The position numbers were made by a program, and so were the translations under genes. Positions 27,001 to 34,996 of a stretch of DNA of 64,000 nt are shown piece by piece (within the stretch, counting starts at the first letter, position 1; every line of letters begins with the position of its first letter). Below the pieces are notes generated by a model. That model had not been told where the DNA came from, searched no databases, and worked only from the letters and a program-made list of their open reading frames with translations. The DNA lies in NCBI GenBank assembly GCA_963809795.1, contig CAWELN010000003.1, forward strand, positions 30,058-94,057, written 5' to 3'. The DNA comes from DASUAS01 sp963809795 (GTDB lineage: Bacteria > Actinomycetota > Acidimicrobiia > IMCC26256 > DASPTH01).

Positions 27001-27594
27001 GCCGAGGTCGAGCACCTCCTGGACCGTGGCGGCCGCCAGCGCGGGCATGGCGAGGTCGGCGAGCGTCCACTCGGTCGACGACGGCACGGTCGACGACTTG
27101 CACTCGGGATCGTCACCGACGGCGGCGAGCACGCCGCCGGTCGGCGGCACCCCCGAGAGGTTCGCGTGCCGCAGCGCGTCACCCGACCGGTCGAGGCCGG
27201 GTGCCTTCGCGTACCAGAGCCCGACCACGCCGTCGACGGTGGAGGTGGGCTCCTGTTGCGACCGTTGCGTGCCCCAGAGCACGGTCGCCGCGAGGTCCTC
27301 GTTGACCCCGTTGACGAACCGGATGTCGTGAGCAGCGAACTCGGCCTCGTGGGCCGCGAACGTGAGGTCGACGGTGCCGAGGGGTGAGCCCCGGTACCCG
27401 CACACGACCCCTGCCGTACGCCGGCCGCGGCTCGCGTCGCGTCGCACGGTGTCGAGCGGCGCCCGCAGGAGCGCGTGCACACCGCTCATCGTGACCCGAC
27501 CCTCGCGCGCACCGAACTGGTCCTCGAGCCGGTACGTGGACGGCGAGATCGGTCCCGCCGGCGACCGGTCGACGGAGTGCGTCACGTCGCTCAC
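24091..27594 (-). CDS. Fused indolepyruvate:ferredoxin oxidoreductase-like 2-oxoacid oxidoreductase
   Basis: 1167 aa single-chain enzyme. The N-terminal half resembles the thiamine-diphosphate subunit, with YFCSGCPHNRST and a later GGIGCHG and NMGDGTLAHSG. A cysteine-rich segment CEGCGHCGDVSNCLSVHP, then CNLDMSCIEGDCPAF, can bind Fe-S clusters. The C-terminal part has the gamma-type GIGGTGVVTVGQVL motif. Relatives oxidise aryl pyruvates or other 2-oxo acids to acyl-CoA with reduction of ferredoxin. Start GTG 27594 overlaps the upstream stop. A larger open frame upstream of it belongs to antisense of the LLM gene. Substrate unknown; a 2-oxo acid from ring cleavage is plausible. Confidence 0.87.
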   Translation of the reverse strand: MSDVTHSVDRSPAGPISPSTYRLEDQFGAREGRVTMSGVHALLRAPLDTVRRDASRGRRTAGVVCGYRGSPLGTVDLTFAAHEAEFAAHDIRFVNGVNEDLAATVLWGTQRSQQEPTSTVDGVVGLWYAKAPGLDRSGDALRHANLSGVPPTGGVLAAVGDDPECKSSTVPSSTEWTLADLAMPALAAATVQEVLDLGRHGYELSRRSGSWVGLKLHSDVADGYATVDVGRPMPEVAPYERDGRRWAAHLDDRMFAPWSMLLEEEAVGARLDAVHHYVRGAGLDVVHGDGAARLGILAAGKTYGDVVSALTDLGIELGDLPALGIRVLKPALVWPLEPTIVRAFAAGLHEIVVVEEKRAFLEEQVKSLLYGTADAPVVTGKRDPDGGPLVPSGGVLDVTVVAEALRSRLVQHLDPARLRPARARIVVAADLPARTPYFCSGCPHNRSTVVPEGSVAGGGIGCHGMALFTRDRATGTTQMGGEGAQWVGASLFSSEPHRFQNMGDGTLAHSGFLAVRQAVAAGTTVTFKILANGVVAMTGGQHAAGSLSIPALTRQLEAEGVRRIDVISDEPGRYGRAPGFAPGVRVHGRKQLDAVQRELRDTTGVTALIYDQACAAELRRERKRGRAPTPRTRVMINEAVCEGCGHCGDVSNCLSVHPVDTPFGRKTRIHQDSCNLDMSCIEGDCPAFVTVTPRRSRGPARREPGTDPRSLPEPSRPASAALLVAGIGGTGVVTVGQVLSTAANLDGLEVSSVDQTGMAQKGGPVVSHLRIGHEAIDGAARLEEGRADAFLVFDLLTAVAPANMARLDPERTQAVVSTAQVPTGAMVADVDREDFPDLATLRQRLEERTHECMYLDAEAVALATFGSQPAANLVIVGVAYQRGLLPQSASAIERAIELNGVAVETNTAAFRLGREIAIDPTRADAGPRVAPPALRAEAAALCARVDADAPLAEILAWRVPELIEYQDADYAARYVDVVDRARRAELAAGDDASDFARTVARNLYHLMAYKDEYEVARLHRRAAFRDDVKAEFGGGADVTFHLQPPIASRVGLRRKVPVQARAARPAFWALTKMVKLRGTPFDPFGRTAERRDERRLIRDYVTLVDDLARHLGTPAAADAVRVAGLVDMVRGFAAVKQRNLERYRSELATALADLPLPPNRDLSRSEP

Positions 27595-28529
27595 CGTGCA
27601 GGTGAGGAGGTACCGACCAGCTCGGCCAGGAGTCGGCGGGTGCGTTGCGTGTCGGTCTCGCCCGGTGCGAGCACCTCGCCGACGACGAGGTCGGTGACGC
27701 CGATGTCCGCGAGCTCGAGGATCCGCCGCCGCACGTCGTCCTCGGTGCCGACGATCGCGACGTCGCTGGCCGATGCCACCCCCTCCCGTTCCAGCATCGC
27801 TTCGTAGGAAGGCGCCTTGCCGTGGAACTCGAACCACTGATGGACCGTCTCGCGGGCGCGGTCGACGTCGTCGGTCACGCAGACCTGGAAGATGGACGCG
27901 ATCCGCGGCGGCGGGTTGCCGGCCTCGGCGGCGGCGCGCGTGATGGTGGGCACGACGTGGTCGCGCAACGTGTTCGGTCCCGTCCACGACGTGATGGTGC
28001 CGTGGGCGAGTCGCCCTGCGAGCTGCAGCATCTGCTCGCCCAGCGCCGCGACCAGCACGGTCGGCCGGTCCGTGCCGGCGAGCGCGACCGTCGTGCGACA
28101 CGTGAAGCGGTCGCCGTCGTGGTCCACCGTGCCCGAGGTGACCAGCGGCACCAGCACCTCGAGGTATTCACGCATGGTTGTGAGCGGCCGGCCGTAGAGG
28201 TCGCCGAGGTGCTCCGCCACCATCGCCGGATGCGAGAGGCCGATCCCCAGGGTGAGCCCACCCGGGACCCCTTGCGCCGCGGTCAGGGCCTGGGCGGCGA
28301 GTGCGGCCGGATGGCGACCCCACACCGGCACGACCCCCACGCCGAGCTCGAGCTGCGGCACGTCGCGGCCGATGATCGCCAGCGCGGTGAGCGCGTCGAG
28401 CGACCCCGCCGGGTGCTGGGCGAGCCAGTACGCGTCGACGCCCGTGGCCGCGGCCTCACCCGCATGCCCGGCCAGCAGCGCGACATCGCCGGTGGCGACG
28501 AACTTGTTGCCGTTGATGCCGATTCTCAC
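27591..28529 (-). CDS. LLM-class F420-dependent oxidoreductase
   Basis: 312 aa luciferase-like TIM barrel: opening MRIGINGNKF (GTG start), LELGVGVVPVWGRHP, GLTLGIGLSHP and TVLVAALGEQML match the mycobacterial-type F420-dependent families rather than FMN luciferases. It would transfer hydride to or from coenzyme F420, which fits an actinobacterial host. Start overlaps the P450 stop and its stop overlaps the IorAB-like start. The step is unknown; F420 enzymes in such clusters reduce enones or oxidise alcohols. Confidence 0.83.
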   Translation of the reverse strand: MRIGINGNKFVATGDVALLAGHAGEAAATGVDAYWLAQHPAGSLDALTALAIIGRDVPQLELGVGVVPVWGRHPAALAAQALTAAQGVPGGLTLGIGLSHPAMVAEHLGDLYGRPLTTMREYLEVLVPLVTSGTVDHDGDRFTCRTTVALAGTDRPTVLVAALGEQMLQLAGRLAHGTITSWTGPNTLRDHVVPTITRAAAEAGNPPPRIASIFQVCVTDDVDRARETVHQWFEFHGKAPSYEAMLEREGVASASDVAIVGTEDDVRRRILELADIGVTDLVVGEVLAPGETDTQRTRRLLAELVGTSSPAR

Positions 28530-29695
28530 GGGACGTCGATCATGAGGTGTTCGAACCCGCGGAAGCCGGGGATGCCTCGGCGCGACGCAGGCGTGGGCGT
28601 GTCGGCGAGCGTGAACTCGGGGTACCGGTCCAAGAGCATGTTCAGGGCGACGATCGCCTCGAGCTTGCCGAGGTGCATGCCGAGGCAGTGGTGCAGCCCC
28701 CCGCCGAACGCGGCGTACTCCTTGCGCGGGCGAGTGACCGAGTACCGGTCGGGATCGGAGTTTCGCCCGGGGTCGCGCCCGATCGCCGCGGTCATCAGCC
28801 GCAGCCAGGTGCCCGCCGCCATCGGCTGCGCGAACAGCTCGGTGTCCTCGGTGAGGATGCGCCCCGCCGACAGCGCCGGCGAGTCGAAGCGCAGGGTCTC
28901 CTCGATCGCGTCCGGCACGAGGGAGCGGTCGGCGCGCAGGGCATCGAGCTCTCCGGGACTGGTGAGCAACGCGTGCACGGTGTTGCCGATCAGGTCGGCG
29001 GTGGTGATGATCCCGGCGCCGAGCATGATGATGAGCAGGTCGACCATCTCGTCGTGCGAGAGCTCGCCCGACTCCACCAACCGATCCACGAGCCCGCCCA
29101 CGGGTGCTCGCTGCGCCTCGCCGATGCGCTGGGAGAAGTACCCCCGCAGCTGGTCGGTCGACTCGACGAACTCGGGCGTGCCGTTGCGCTTCGGGTCGAA
29201 CATGCCCATGATGCGGGTGAGCGTCCAGACCCGGAACTCGTCCCGCCGATCGGGCTCGACGCCGAGGAAGTCGCTCATCACGGTCATGGGCACGCGGTCA
29301 CCGAATTCGGCGGCGATGTCGATGCGGCCGGAGCGGGGCAGCGCGTCGAGGGCCTCCGCGGTCGTGGCGACGATGGTCTGTTCGAGGCCACTGATCGCAC
29401 GCGGTGTGAACTCGTCCTTCACCGAGCCGCGGATGCGCGTGTGGTCGGGCGGGTCCATGTAGAACATGGAAAGCCGCGCCTGCTTGAACACCTTCGTGAT
29501 GGGCGCGTCGGGGTCGGCCTTCTCGGGATCGCTCGCCGAGCTCGGGTCGCGGATGAGGCGCCAGATCGTCTCCGAGTCGAGGACCCACCAACCGCCCTGG
29601 TCGGTGTTCGGGACGACGCCTTCGTCGCGATGCTCGGTGATCGCCGGGTACGGGTCGACGAGGAAGTCAGGATCACTGAGCGAGACGACAGCCAC
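28526..29695 (-). CDS. Cytochrome P450, copy 1
   Basis: 389 aa soluble bacterial P450. The haem loop is FGGGLHHCLGMHLGKLEA, ExxR is in EETLRFDSP, and the I-helix reads GAGIITTADLIGN. The GTG start 29695 has a strong GAAGGGGGAACC ribosome site. First gene of the minus-strand operon, 42 bp from operator site 5. It probably hydroxylates the island's substrate; no ferredoxin partner gene is seen immediately beside it. Confidence 0.92.
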   Translation of the reverse strand: MAVVSLSDPDFLVDPYPAITEHRDEGVVPNTDQGGWWVLDSETIWRLIRDPSSASDPEKADPDAPITKVFKQARLSMFYMDPPDHTRIRGSVKDEFTPRAISGLEQTIVATTAEALDALPRSGRIDIAAEFGDRVPMTVMSDFLGVEPDRRDEFRVWTLTRIMGMFDPKRNGTPEFVESTDQLRGYFSQRIGEAQRAPVGGLVDRLVESGELSHDEMVDLLIIMLGAGIITTADLIGNTVHALLTSPGELDALRADRSLVPDAIEETLRFDSPALSAGRILTEDTELFAQPMAAGTWLRLMTAAIGRDPGRNSDPDRYSVTRPRKEYAAFGGGLHHCLGMHLGKLEAIVALNMLLDRYPEFTLADTPTPASRRGIPGFRGFEHLMIDVP

Positions 29696-29737
29696 GGTTC
29701 CCCCTTCGAGCGGCGCTGGGCGGGAGCGTATCCGAAT

Positions 29738-29751
29738 ATCAACGTGTTGAC
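29738..29751. promoter_or_regulatory. Operator palindrome, site 5 (divergent P450/amidohydrolase promoter)
   Basis: ATCAACGTGTTGAC is a symmetrical variant with G replaced by C (and C by G) in both half-sites. It lies between the P450 start (29695) and the amidohydrolase start (29797), so one protein could control both directions. Confidence 0.65.
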
Positions 29752-29796
29752 CACACCTTGAGATTGATGCCATGGTTGAGCCCGAAGGGGGTTGCC

Positions 29797-30807
29797 GTGC
29801 CACCGAGCTCACCGGTCATCGACGTCCACACCCACGTGGTGCCGGAGGGTCTGCCCTTCGGTCACGACGATCGTTTCGCGTCGTTCGTGGCCGCCGGCGA
29901 CACCGCCGACGTGATGGTGAACGGCCGGGTGTTCCGCACCGTGACGCGCGAGGCGTGGGACGTGGACGCCCGCGTCGCGGCGATGGACGACGGTGGGATC
30001 GCCATGCAGGCGGTCTCGGTGATGCCCGAGCTGTTCAGCTACTGGGCGGAGCCCGACCTCGGGCGCAGCTTCTGCCGCGGACTCAACCAGGCCATCGCGG
30101 CGATGGTGGCGGGCGCGCCCGACCGACTCGTGGGCCTGGGCACCGTGCCGCTCCAGGACGTCGACGCGGCCATCGCCGTGCTCGGCGAGGTGCGCGACCT
30201 CGGCCTGCTCGGCGTCGAGATCGGCTCGAACGTCCTCGGCGCGATCACCGGCGCGACCAGCTTCCTGCCCTTCTTCCAGGCGGCGGCCGAGTCGGGTCTC
30301 TGCGTCTTCGTCCACGCGTTCCACCCGCCCTACTGGGACTGCGTCGCCGATCCACCGATGGCGGCGGCGGTGAACTTCCCGCCGGAGATCGGGACGTGCA
30401 TGGCGGCGATGCTGGCGAACGGGTTCGTCGATCTGAGCCCCGGCCTCCGTCTCTGCGCCAGCCACGGCGGCGGCACGCTGCCGCTGCACCTGCCGCGGAT
30501 GCTGTCGTTCTGGGACGCCGATGCCGCGCGCGCCGAACGCGGGCGGTCACCGTACGAGGCCGTCCGGTCGCTGTGGTTCGACTCGCTGACCTACGAGCCC
30601 GACGCATTGCGGTCGCTGATCGACCTCGTCGGTCCGGCACGCGTGGTCATCGGTTCTGACGCACCGTTCTTCGCCGAGCATCCCGGCTACATCCTCGATC
30701 GCCTGCACGAGCAGGACCCCCTGTCGCCCGAGGACCTGGCGACGATCCGTACCGCCAGCGCGATCGAATTCCTCGGCCTTCCCCACGCACCGCGAGGAGC
30801 AGCATGA
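29797..30807 (+). CDS. Amidohydrolase family 2 protein (ACMSD/LigY-like), copy 1
   Basis: 336 aa TIM barrel with the metal motif DVHTHVVPEG near the N-terminus, CVFVHAFHPP, CASHGGGTLP and a catalytic Asp in VIGSDAPFF. Family members decarboxylate or hydrolyse ring-cleavage products (ACMSD, LigY, gamma-resorcylate decarboxylase). GTG 29797 is favoured by GAAGGGGG upstream; ATG 29767 is possible. The stop overlaps the next ATG. It starts the module amidohydrolase, amidohydrolase, LigB-type dioxygenase. Confidence 0.85.
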   Translation: MPPSSPVIDVHTHVVPEGLPFGHDDRFASFVAAGDTADVMVNGRVFRTVTREAWDVDARVAAMDDGGIAMQAVSVMPELFSYWAEPDLGRSFCRGLNQAIAAMVAGAPDRLVGLGTVPLQDVDAAIAVLGEVRDLGLLGVEIGSNVLGAITGATSFLPFFQAAAESGLCVFVHAFHPPYWDCVADPPMAAAVNFPPEIGTCMAAMLANGFVDLSPGLRLCASHGGGTLPLHLPRMLSFWDADAARAERGRSPYEAVRSLWFDSLTYEPDALRSLIDLVGPARVVIGSDAPFFAEHPGYILDRLHEQDPLSPEDLATIRTASAIEFLGLPHAPRGAA

Positions 30808-32036
30808 GCGTCCGGTCGACCGCGCCCGATGGAGCGCGCGCCATGCGAATGATCTCGGTCGACGACCACGTGGTCGAACCGCCCGACGTGTGGACGAGCC
30901 GGTTGCCCGCGAAGTGGCAGGACGAGTGCCCGCGCGCCGTCGAGGAGGACGGCAAGATCGTGTGGCGCTTCGAGGCGAAGAAGAAGTCGCTCGCCGAGCT
31001 CGGTGGCCGCCTGTTCGACCCCGCCTCGGACAAGCGCGATCTCATCGACTTCCCGGAGCGCTACGAGGACCTCCGGCCCGGTTGCTACCAACCGACCGAG
31101 CGCGTCCGCGATCTCGATCTCGCCGGGATCGACGCCTCGCTCTGCTTCCCCGCCTTCCCCCGCTTCTGCGGACAGGAGTTCACCGAGGCGACGGATCGCG
31201 AGCTCGGGTTGGCGTGCGTGCGGGCGTACAACGACTGGATGATCGACGAGTGGTGCGGGGCCGTCCCCGGTCGCCTGATCCCGCTCGTGATCATGCCGCT
31301 CTGGGACGCCGACCTCGCGGTCGCGGAGGTCGAGCGGTGCGCGGCGAAGGGCGCGCGTGCGGTCACCTTCTCCGAGAACCCCGCCGCGCTCGGGCTGCCC
31401 TCGGTCCACGACCGCCGGCAGTACTGGGATCCGGTGTTCGCCGCGTGCGCGGACGCGGCCATGCCGGTCTGCACCCACATCGGGTCGTCGTCGAGGCTGC
31501 CGCACACGTCGGACGACGCCCCGCCGCTCGTCGTGGCCACGCTGCCGTCGAACCTGGCCGCGGCCGCGCTGGCGGACTGGCTCTACAGCGGCCTGTTCGT
31601 GCGCCACCCCGGACTCCGCCTCTGCCTCTCGGAAGGCGGGATCGGATGGATCCCGGCGATCCTCGAACGGGCCGACTACGTGTTCGAGCGCTACGCGCCG
31701 CGCCTGAAGACGGGCACCGGCTTCGGCCTCACCGGGATGGGCTCGGTCGACGCGGGAGAGTTCAACTTCGGGTCGGTCGACGTCCGACCGAGTGAGCTGT
31801 TCCGCGACCACGTGTTCGGCTGCTTCATCGACGACCGCCACGGGGCGGCCTCGATCGGCGAGCTCGGGGTGGAGAACGTGATGGTGGAGTGCGACTACCC
31901 GCACGGCGACAGCAGCTGGCCCCACGCCCGCGACCTGATCCTCGAACAGATCGCGCAGCTCGATCCCGACGAGCAGGAGAAGGTGCTCGCCGGCAACGCC
32001 CGGCGGGTCTTCGGCCTGGGAGCGCTCGATGGGTGA
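30804..32036 (+). CDS. Amidohydrolase family 2 protein, copy 2
   Basis: 410 aa. Opens with SVDDHVVEPPDVW, so the usual HxH metal pair is replaced by a DDH motif seen in one branch of the family. Later motifs are PVCTHIGSSSRLP, LCLSEGGIGWIPAILERADY and the catalytic Asp region MVECDYPHGDSSWP. Likely decarboxylase or hydrolase on an aromatic or ring-opened acid. Overlaps copy 1 by 4 nt and the dioxygenase by 8 nt. Confidence 0.83.
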   Translation: MSVRSTAPDGARAMRMISVDDHVVEPPDVWTSRLPAKWQDECPRAVEEDGKIVWRFEAKKKSLAELGGRLFDPASDKRDLIDFPERYEDLRPGCYQPTERVRDLDLAGIDASLCFPAFPRFCGQEFTEATDRELGLACVRAYNDWMIDEWCGAVPGRLIPLVIMPLWDADLAVAEVERCAAKGARAVTFSENPAALGLPSVHDRRQYWDPVFAACADAAMPVCTHIGSSSRLPHTSDDAPPLVVATLPSNLAAAALADWLYSGLFVRHPGLRLCLSEGGIGWIPAILERADYVFERYAPRLKTGTGFGLTGMGSVDAGEFNFGSVDVRPSELFRDHVFGCFIDDRHGAASIGELGVENVMVECDYPHGDSSWPHARDLILEQIAQLDPDEQEKVLAGNARRVFGLGALDG

Positions 32037-33084
32037 GGTCCTCGGCCTCGGCCTCACGCACTTCCCGCCGCTGGGCTGGCCGGACGAGACGATGGATCGC
32101 GCCCTGCAGTTCGCGCTCGCGGACCCGAGCGTGCCCGACGCGGTCAAGGCGGGCGAGGGCTGGCCCGACGGCATGCGCGAGGAGTTCGATCGCGACCGCG
32201 TCGCGGCGGCGGCGGACCACCGGGCCGCACTGGTGGCGGGCTGTGACCACGTGCGCGCCGCACTCGACGAGTTCGCCCCGGACGTGGTGGTGATCTGGGG
32301 CGACGACCAGTACGAGTTGTTCCGCGAGGACGTCGTCCCCGCGTTCTGCGTCGTCGCGGCGGACTCGCTGACCTTCTCGCCGTGGCGGGGATCGGGGGGC
32401 GCGGCGATCCCGAACGTGTGGGGCGAAGCCGCCGATACGCAGTTCGAGCTGCGGGGCCACGCGGAGTTCGGCCGCCACCTCGCGGCGTCGCTCCTCCACG
32501 ACGACTTCGACGTCGCGTACGCGTACGCGACGCGTGAAGACCGGCCGTTCCCGCACGCGGTCTCGAACACGGTGCTGTTCCTCGACTACCACCGCGTGGG
32601 CTTTCCCTACGCGGTCGTGCCGATGACCGTGAACTGCTACGGACGCCTCGCCGTCAGCCGGCGCGGGGGGATGGCCCGCTTCGCGCCCGGCGACGGCATC
32701 CCGCCCGTGGACCCGCCGAGTCCGACACCACGCCGGTGCGAGAACCTGGGTCGCGCCGCCGCCCGGGCCGCGGCCGCGTCGGATCTCCGGGTCGCGCTCG
32801 TCGCGTCGTCGAGCTGGTCGCACGGCTTCCTCCACGACCGTGGTTGGCGGATGTACCCGGACCACGCCGCCGACCGCGCGTTCTACGACTCGCTGGTCGA
32901 TCCCGGGCACGAGGCCTGGCACGCGGCGACGCTCGAGAGCATCGAGCAGTCAGGGCAGCAGGAGATGCTGAACTGGTTCTGCCTCGTCGGTGCGGTCGAG
33001 GAAGCGGGGCTCGAGCTCCGATGGAGCAGCTACGTCGAGACGCACGTGTTCAACTCGAACAAGTGCTTCGCGGTGTTCCGCTGA
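32029..33084 (+). CDS. LigB-type (type II) extradiol dioxygenase-like protein
   Basis: 351 aa. Iron-ligand candidates follow the LigB pattern: His in GLTHFPPLG near the N-terminus, then VVIWGDDQYE and a C-terminal SSSWSHGFLHD. These enzymes meta-cleave protocatechuate-type or biaryl catechols and are unrelated in fold to the type I enzyme at 6823. Adjacent amidohydrolase-2 genes recall the LigZ-LigY pairing in lignin biphenyl degradation (established family knowledge; use here is inference). ATG 32029 overlaps the previous gene. Confidence 0.8.
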   Translation: MGEVLGLGLTHFPPLGWPDETMDRALQFALADPSVPDAVKAGEGWPDGMREEFDRDRVAAAADHRAALVAGCDHVRAALDEFAPDVVVIWGDDQYELFREDVVPAFCVVAADSLTFSPWRGSGGAAIPNVWGEAADTQFELRGHAEFGRHLAASLLHDDFDVAYAYATREDRPFPHAVSNTVLFLDYHRVGFPYAVVPMTVNCYGRLAVSRRGGMARFAPGDGIPPVDPPSPTPRRCENLGRAAARAAAASDLRVALVASSSWSHGFLHDRGWRMYPDHAADRAFYDSLVDPGHEAWHAATLESIEQSGQQEMLNWFCLVGAVEEAGLELRWSSYVETHVFNSNKCFAVFR

Positions 33085-33100
33085 GCGGGCGCCTGCCCGT

Positions 33101-33607
33101 TCAGGCGCTCCGCGGGCCGGCGCGTCGCATGGCGGCGATGGTGCGTTCCAGGAACTCGTCGAACTGGTCGAGCTCGTCGTCGGTGAACTCCTTGGCGAGG
33201 ATGTCGTCGACGTTGCGGATCATGCGCACGCTTTCCGCGTAGACGCTCTTGCCCGCCGCGGTCACGGTGGCGTCGATGGCGCGGGCCGACACCTTCGAGC
33301 TCTTCCGCCGGATGAAGCCCTTGCGCTCGAGACCGGCGACGATGCCGACCATCGCCTGCGGCGTGACGAACACGGTGCGCGCCAGCGCGGCGGAGGATGC
33401 CCGTTCGAGATGCATCAACGCCTGGAGCACGCCGAACTGCGACTTGGTCAGCCCGGTGTGGCGCAGCTCGCGGTCCAACTCCCGTCCGACCTCCCGCTCG
33501 GCCAACTTGACCAGCCACGTGATCCGGCCGAACTCGCGCGGGCGGTAATCGCCCTGGTCGTTGCCCACTGGATCCGTGTGCTCCACTCGTCTTCGGGTCG
33601 CTGCCAT
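33101..33607 (-). CDS. MarR-family transcriptional regulator
   Basis: 168 aa winged-helix regulator: LTKSQFGVLQALMHLE, SSAALARTVFVTPQAMVGIVAGLERKG as the DNA-binding helices, then the wing and a C-terminal dimerisation helix. ATG 33607 is preferred because the family begins near there; an in-frame ATG at 33664 would add a weak 19-aa extension. Operator site 6 lies upstream, consistent with autoregulation. It is the only complete transcription-factor gene in the island and so a candidate for the regulator of the seven sites, though a TetR protein outside the window is equally possible. Confidence 0.88.
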   Translation of the reverse strand: MAATRRRVEHTDPVGNDQGDYRPREFGRITWLVKLAEREVGRELDRELRHTGLTKSQFGVLQALMHLERASSAALARTVFVTPQAMVGIVAGLERKGFIRRKSSKVSARAIDATVTAAGKSVYAESVRMIRNVDDILAKEFTDDELDQFDEFLERTIAAMRRAGPRSA

Positions 33608-33706
33608 GACCGGCGACTGTAACGGAGCGCCTACGGAGTAACGGGTTCCGTCGAGCGAACACACCAGTCCGCGAGCCGGGCCTGACGACGCCCCAACGGC
33701 AACTAT

Positions 33707-33720
33707 ATCAAGAACTTGCT
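33707..33720. promoter_or_regulatory. Operator palindrome, site 6 (upstream of MarR gene)
   Basis: ATCAAGAACTTGCT, with one imperfect outer base. It overlaps the stop codon of the P450 gene (33708-33710) and lies about 100 bp before the chosen MarR start. On the minus strand it reads into TTGATA, a possible -35. Like site 2, it is embedded in the end of the preceding gene. Confidence 0.66.
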
Positions 33721-34946
33721 ACACGAGCCGCGGGGGTGAACCGGGCGGGCATGCTCACGTACCCGTTGACGATGCCGAGCGACGGGTACCGCACGGTCTC
33801 CGACCGCACGATGCGGAAGTCGGGGATCCGCCGGAGCGTGGTCTCGAGCATGGTCGTGAACTCCGCCCGGGCGAGCGTGGAGCCGATGCAGCGATGCTTC
33901 CCGATGCCGAAGGCGACGTGCCGGTTGGGCTGACGGTCGGGGATGAAGTCGTCCGCGTCGGGGAACTCACGGTCGTCGCGGTTCGCCGACGCGAAGCACA
34001 TGAGCACACGGTCGCCGCGGCGGAGGGCCTGGTCGCCGAGCTCGGTGTCGCGGGCGACGGTGCGCGCGAACGCCTGAACGGGAGAGAAGTAGCGCAGGAA
34101 TTCCTCGGTCGCGCTCGGGATGAGCTCCGGCTGCGCGATGAGCAGTTCCCGCAGCGAGTGGTTGCGGTCGAGGTACTCGATGGCGTTGGCGAAGAGCGCG
34201 GTGGTCGTGTCGACGCCGCCGTTGATGATCGTTCCCAGCAGCGAGACGACTTCCTCGTCGGTGAAGGTCCGGCCGTCGAGGTCGGCGTGCACGATCCGCG
34301 AGAGGTTGTCGTCGCGGGGGCGGTGCCGTCGCTCGATCACCTCGGCCGCGACGGTCTCGAACATCCACTGCTGCCCCTCGACCGCACGTTGGAACTCCGC
34401 GCTGCCCGGTCGCGAGTACACGACCTCGTGGGCGGGCTCCGCGAAGCGCTGCCAGTCGTCGAGGTCGAGGCCGAGGAATGCGAGCGTCGCCTGCGCCGGC
34501 ACCGGGTTCGCGAGGTCGAGGACGAAGTCGATCGAACCCGACTCGGCGCACGCATCGATCGCCGCGTTCGTGAACGCCGCCAGCGCGGGGTGGAGCCGTG
34601 CGATGGCGGCGGGCGCGAACATCGGGTTCAGGACGCGGCGGAACGCGTTCCACTCCGGAGGGTCCATCTCGACGAGGGCGTTCTCGTACGGCGCCTCCGG
34701 GATGTTCACGCCGCCGAACCGCGCGCCGTCTCCCGCGGTGTGGTGGCGCGACGAGAACGTCGCTTCGTCACGCATCGACTGGGCGAGGCTCTCGTAGCCG
34801 GTGACGACCCAGAAGCCGTCGTGGTTCGGGGAGTACGCGACCGGGCACCGGGCGCGGAGATCGGCGGTGATCTCCTGCGCGTGCGCGGCGTACTCCGGCG
34901 ACGTGTGGTCGAACTCGACGACCACCCGCTCGGTGGTTCCGTCCAC
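33708..34946 (-). CDS. Cytochrome P450, copy 2
   Basis: 412 aa. Haem loop FGIGKHRCIGSTLAR, ExxR in EEFLRYFSP, I-helix INGGVDTTTALFAN. Different subfamily from the P450 at 28526. It lies 50 bp downstream of the molybdenum hydroxylase medium subunit and probably shares its transcript from operator site 7. Likely hydroxylates a ring or side-chain position. Confidence 0.92.
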   Translation of the reverse strand: MDGTTERVVVEFDHTSPEYAAHAQEITADLRARCPVAYSPNHDGFWVVTGYESLAQSMRDEATFSSRHHTAGDGARFGGVNIPEAPYENALVEMDPPEWNAFRRVLNPMFAPAAIARLHPALAAFTNAAIDACAESGSIDFVLDLANPVPAQATLAFLGLDLDDWQRFAEPAHEVVYSRPGSAEFQRAVEGQQWMFETVAAEVIERRHRPRDDNLSRIVHADLDGRTFTDEEVVSLLGTIINGGVDTTTALFANAIEYLDRNHSLRELLIAQPELIPSATEEFLRYFSPVQAFARTVARDTELGDQALRRGDRVLMCFASANRDDREFPDADDFIPDRQPNRHVAFGIGKHRCIGSTLARAEFTTMLETTLRRIPDFRIVRSETVRYPSLGIVNGYVSMPARFTPAARVASS

Positions 34947-34996
34947 GGGGCGCTCCGATCACGAGGCCGGCGCAGGGAACCCGCACCGGGTGTGCT

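Noticed and set aside
24265..27387. A 1040-codon open frame on the plus strand
   Set aside because: Antisense to the IorAB-like gene, which has clear cofactor motifs; the translation here is low-complexity.
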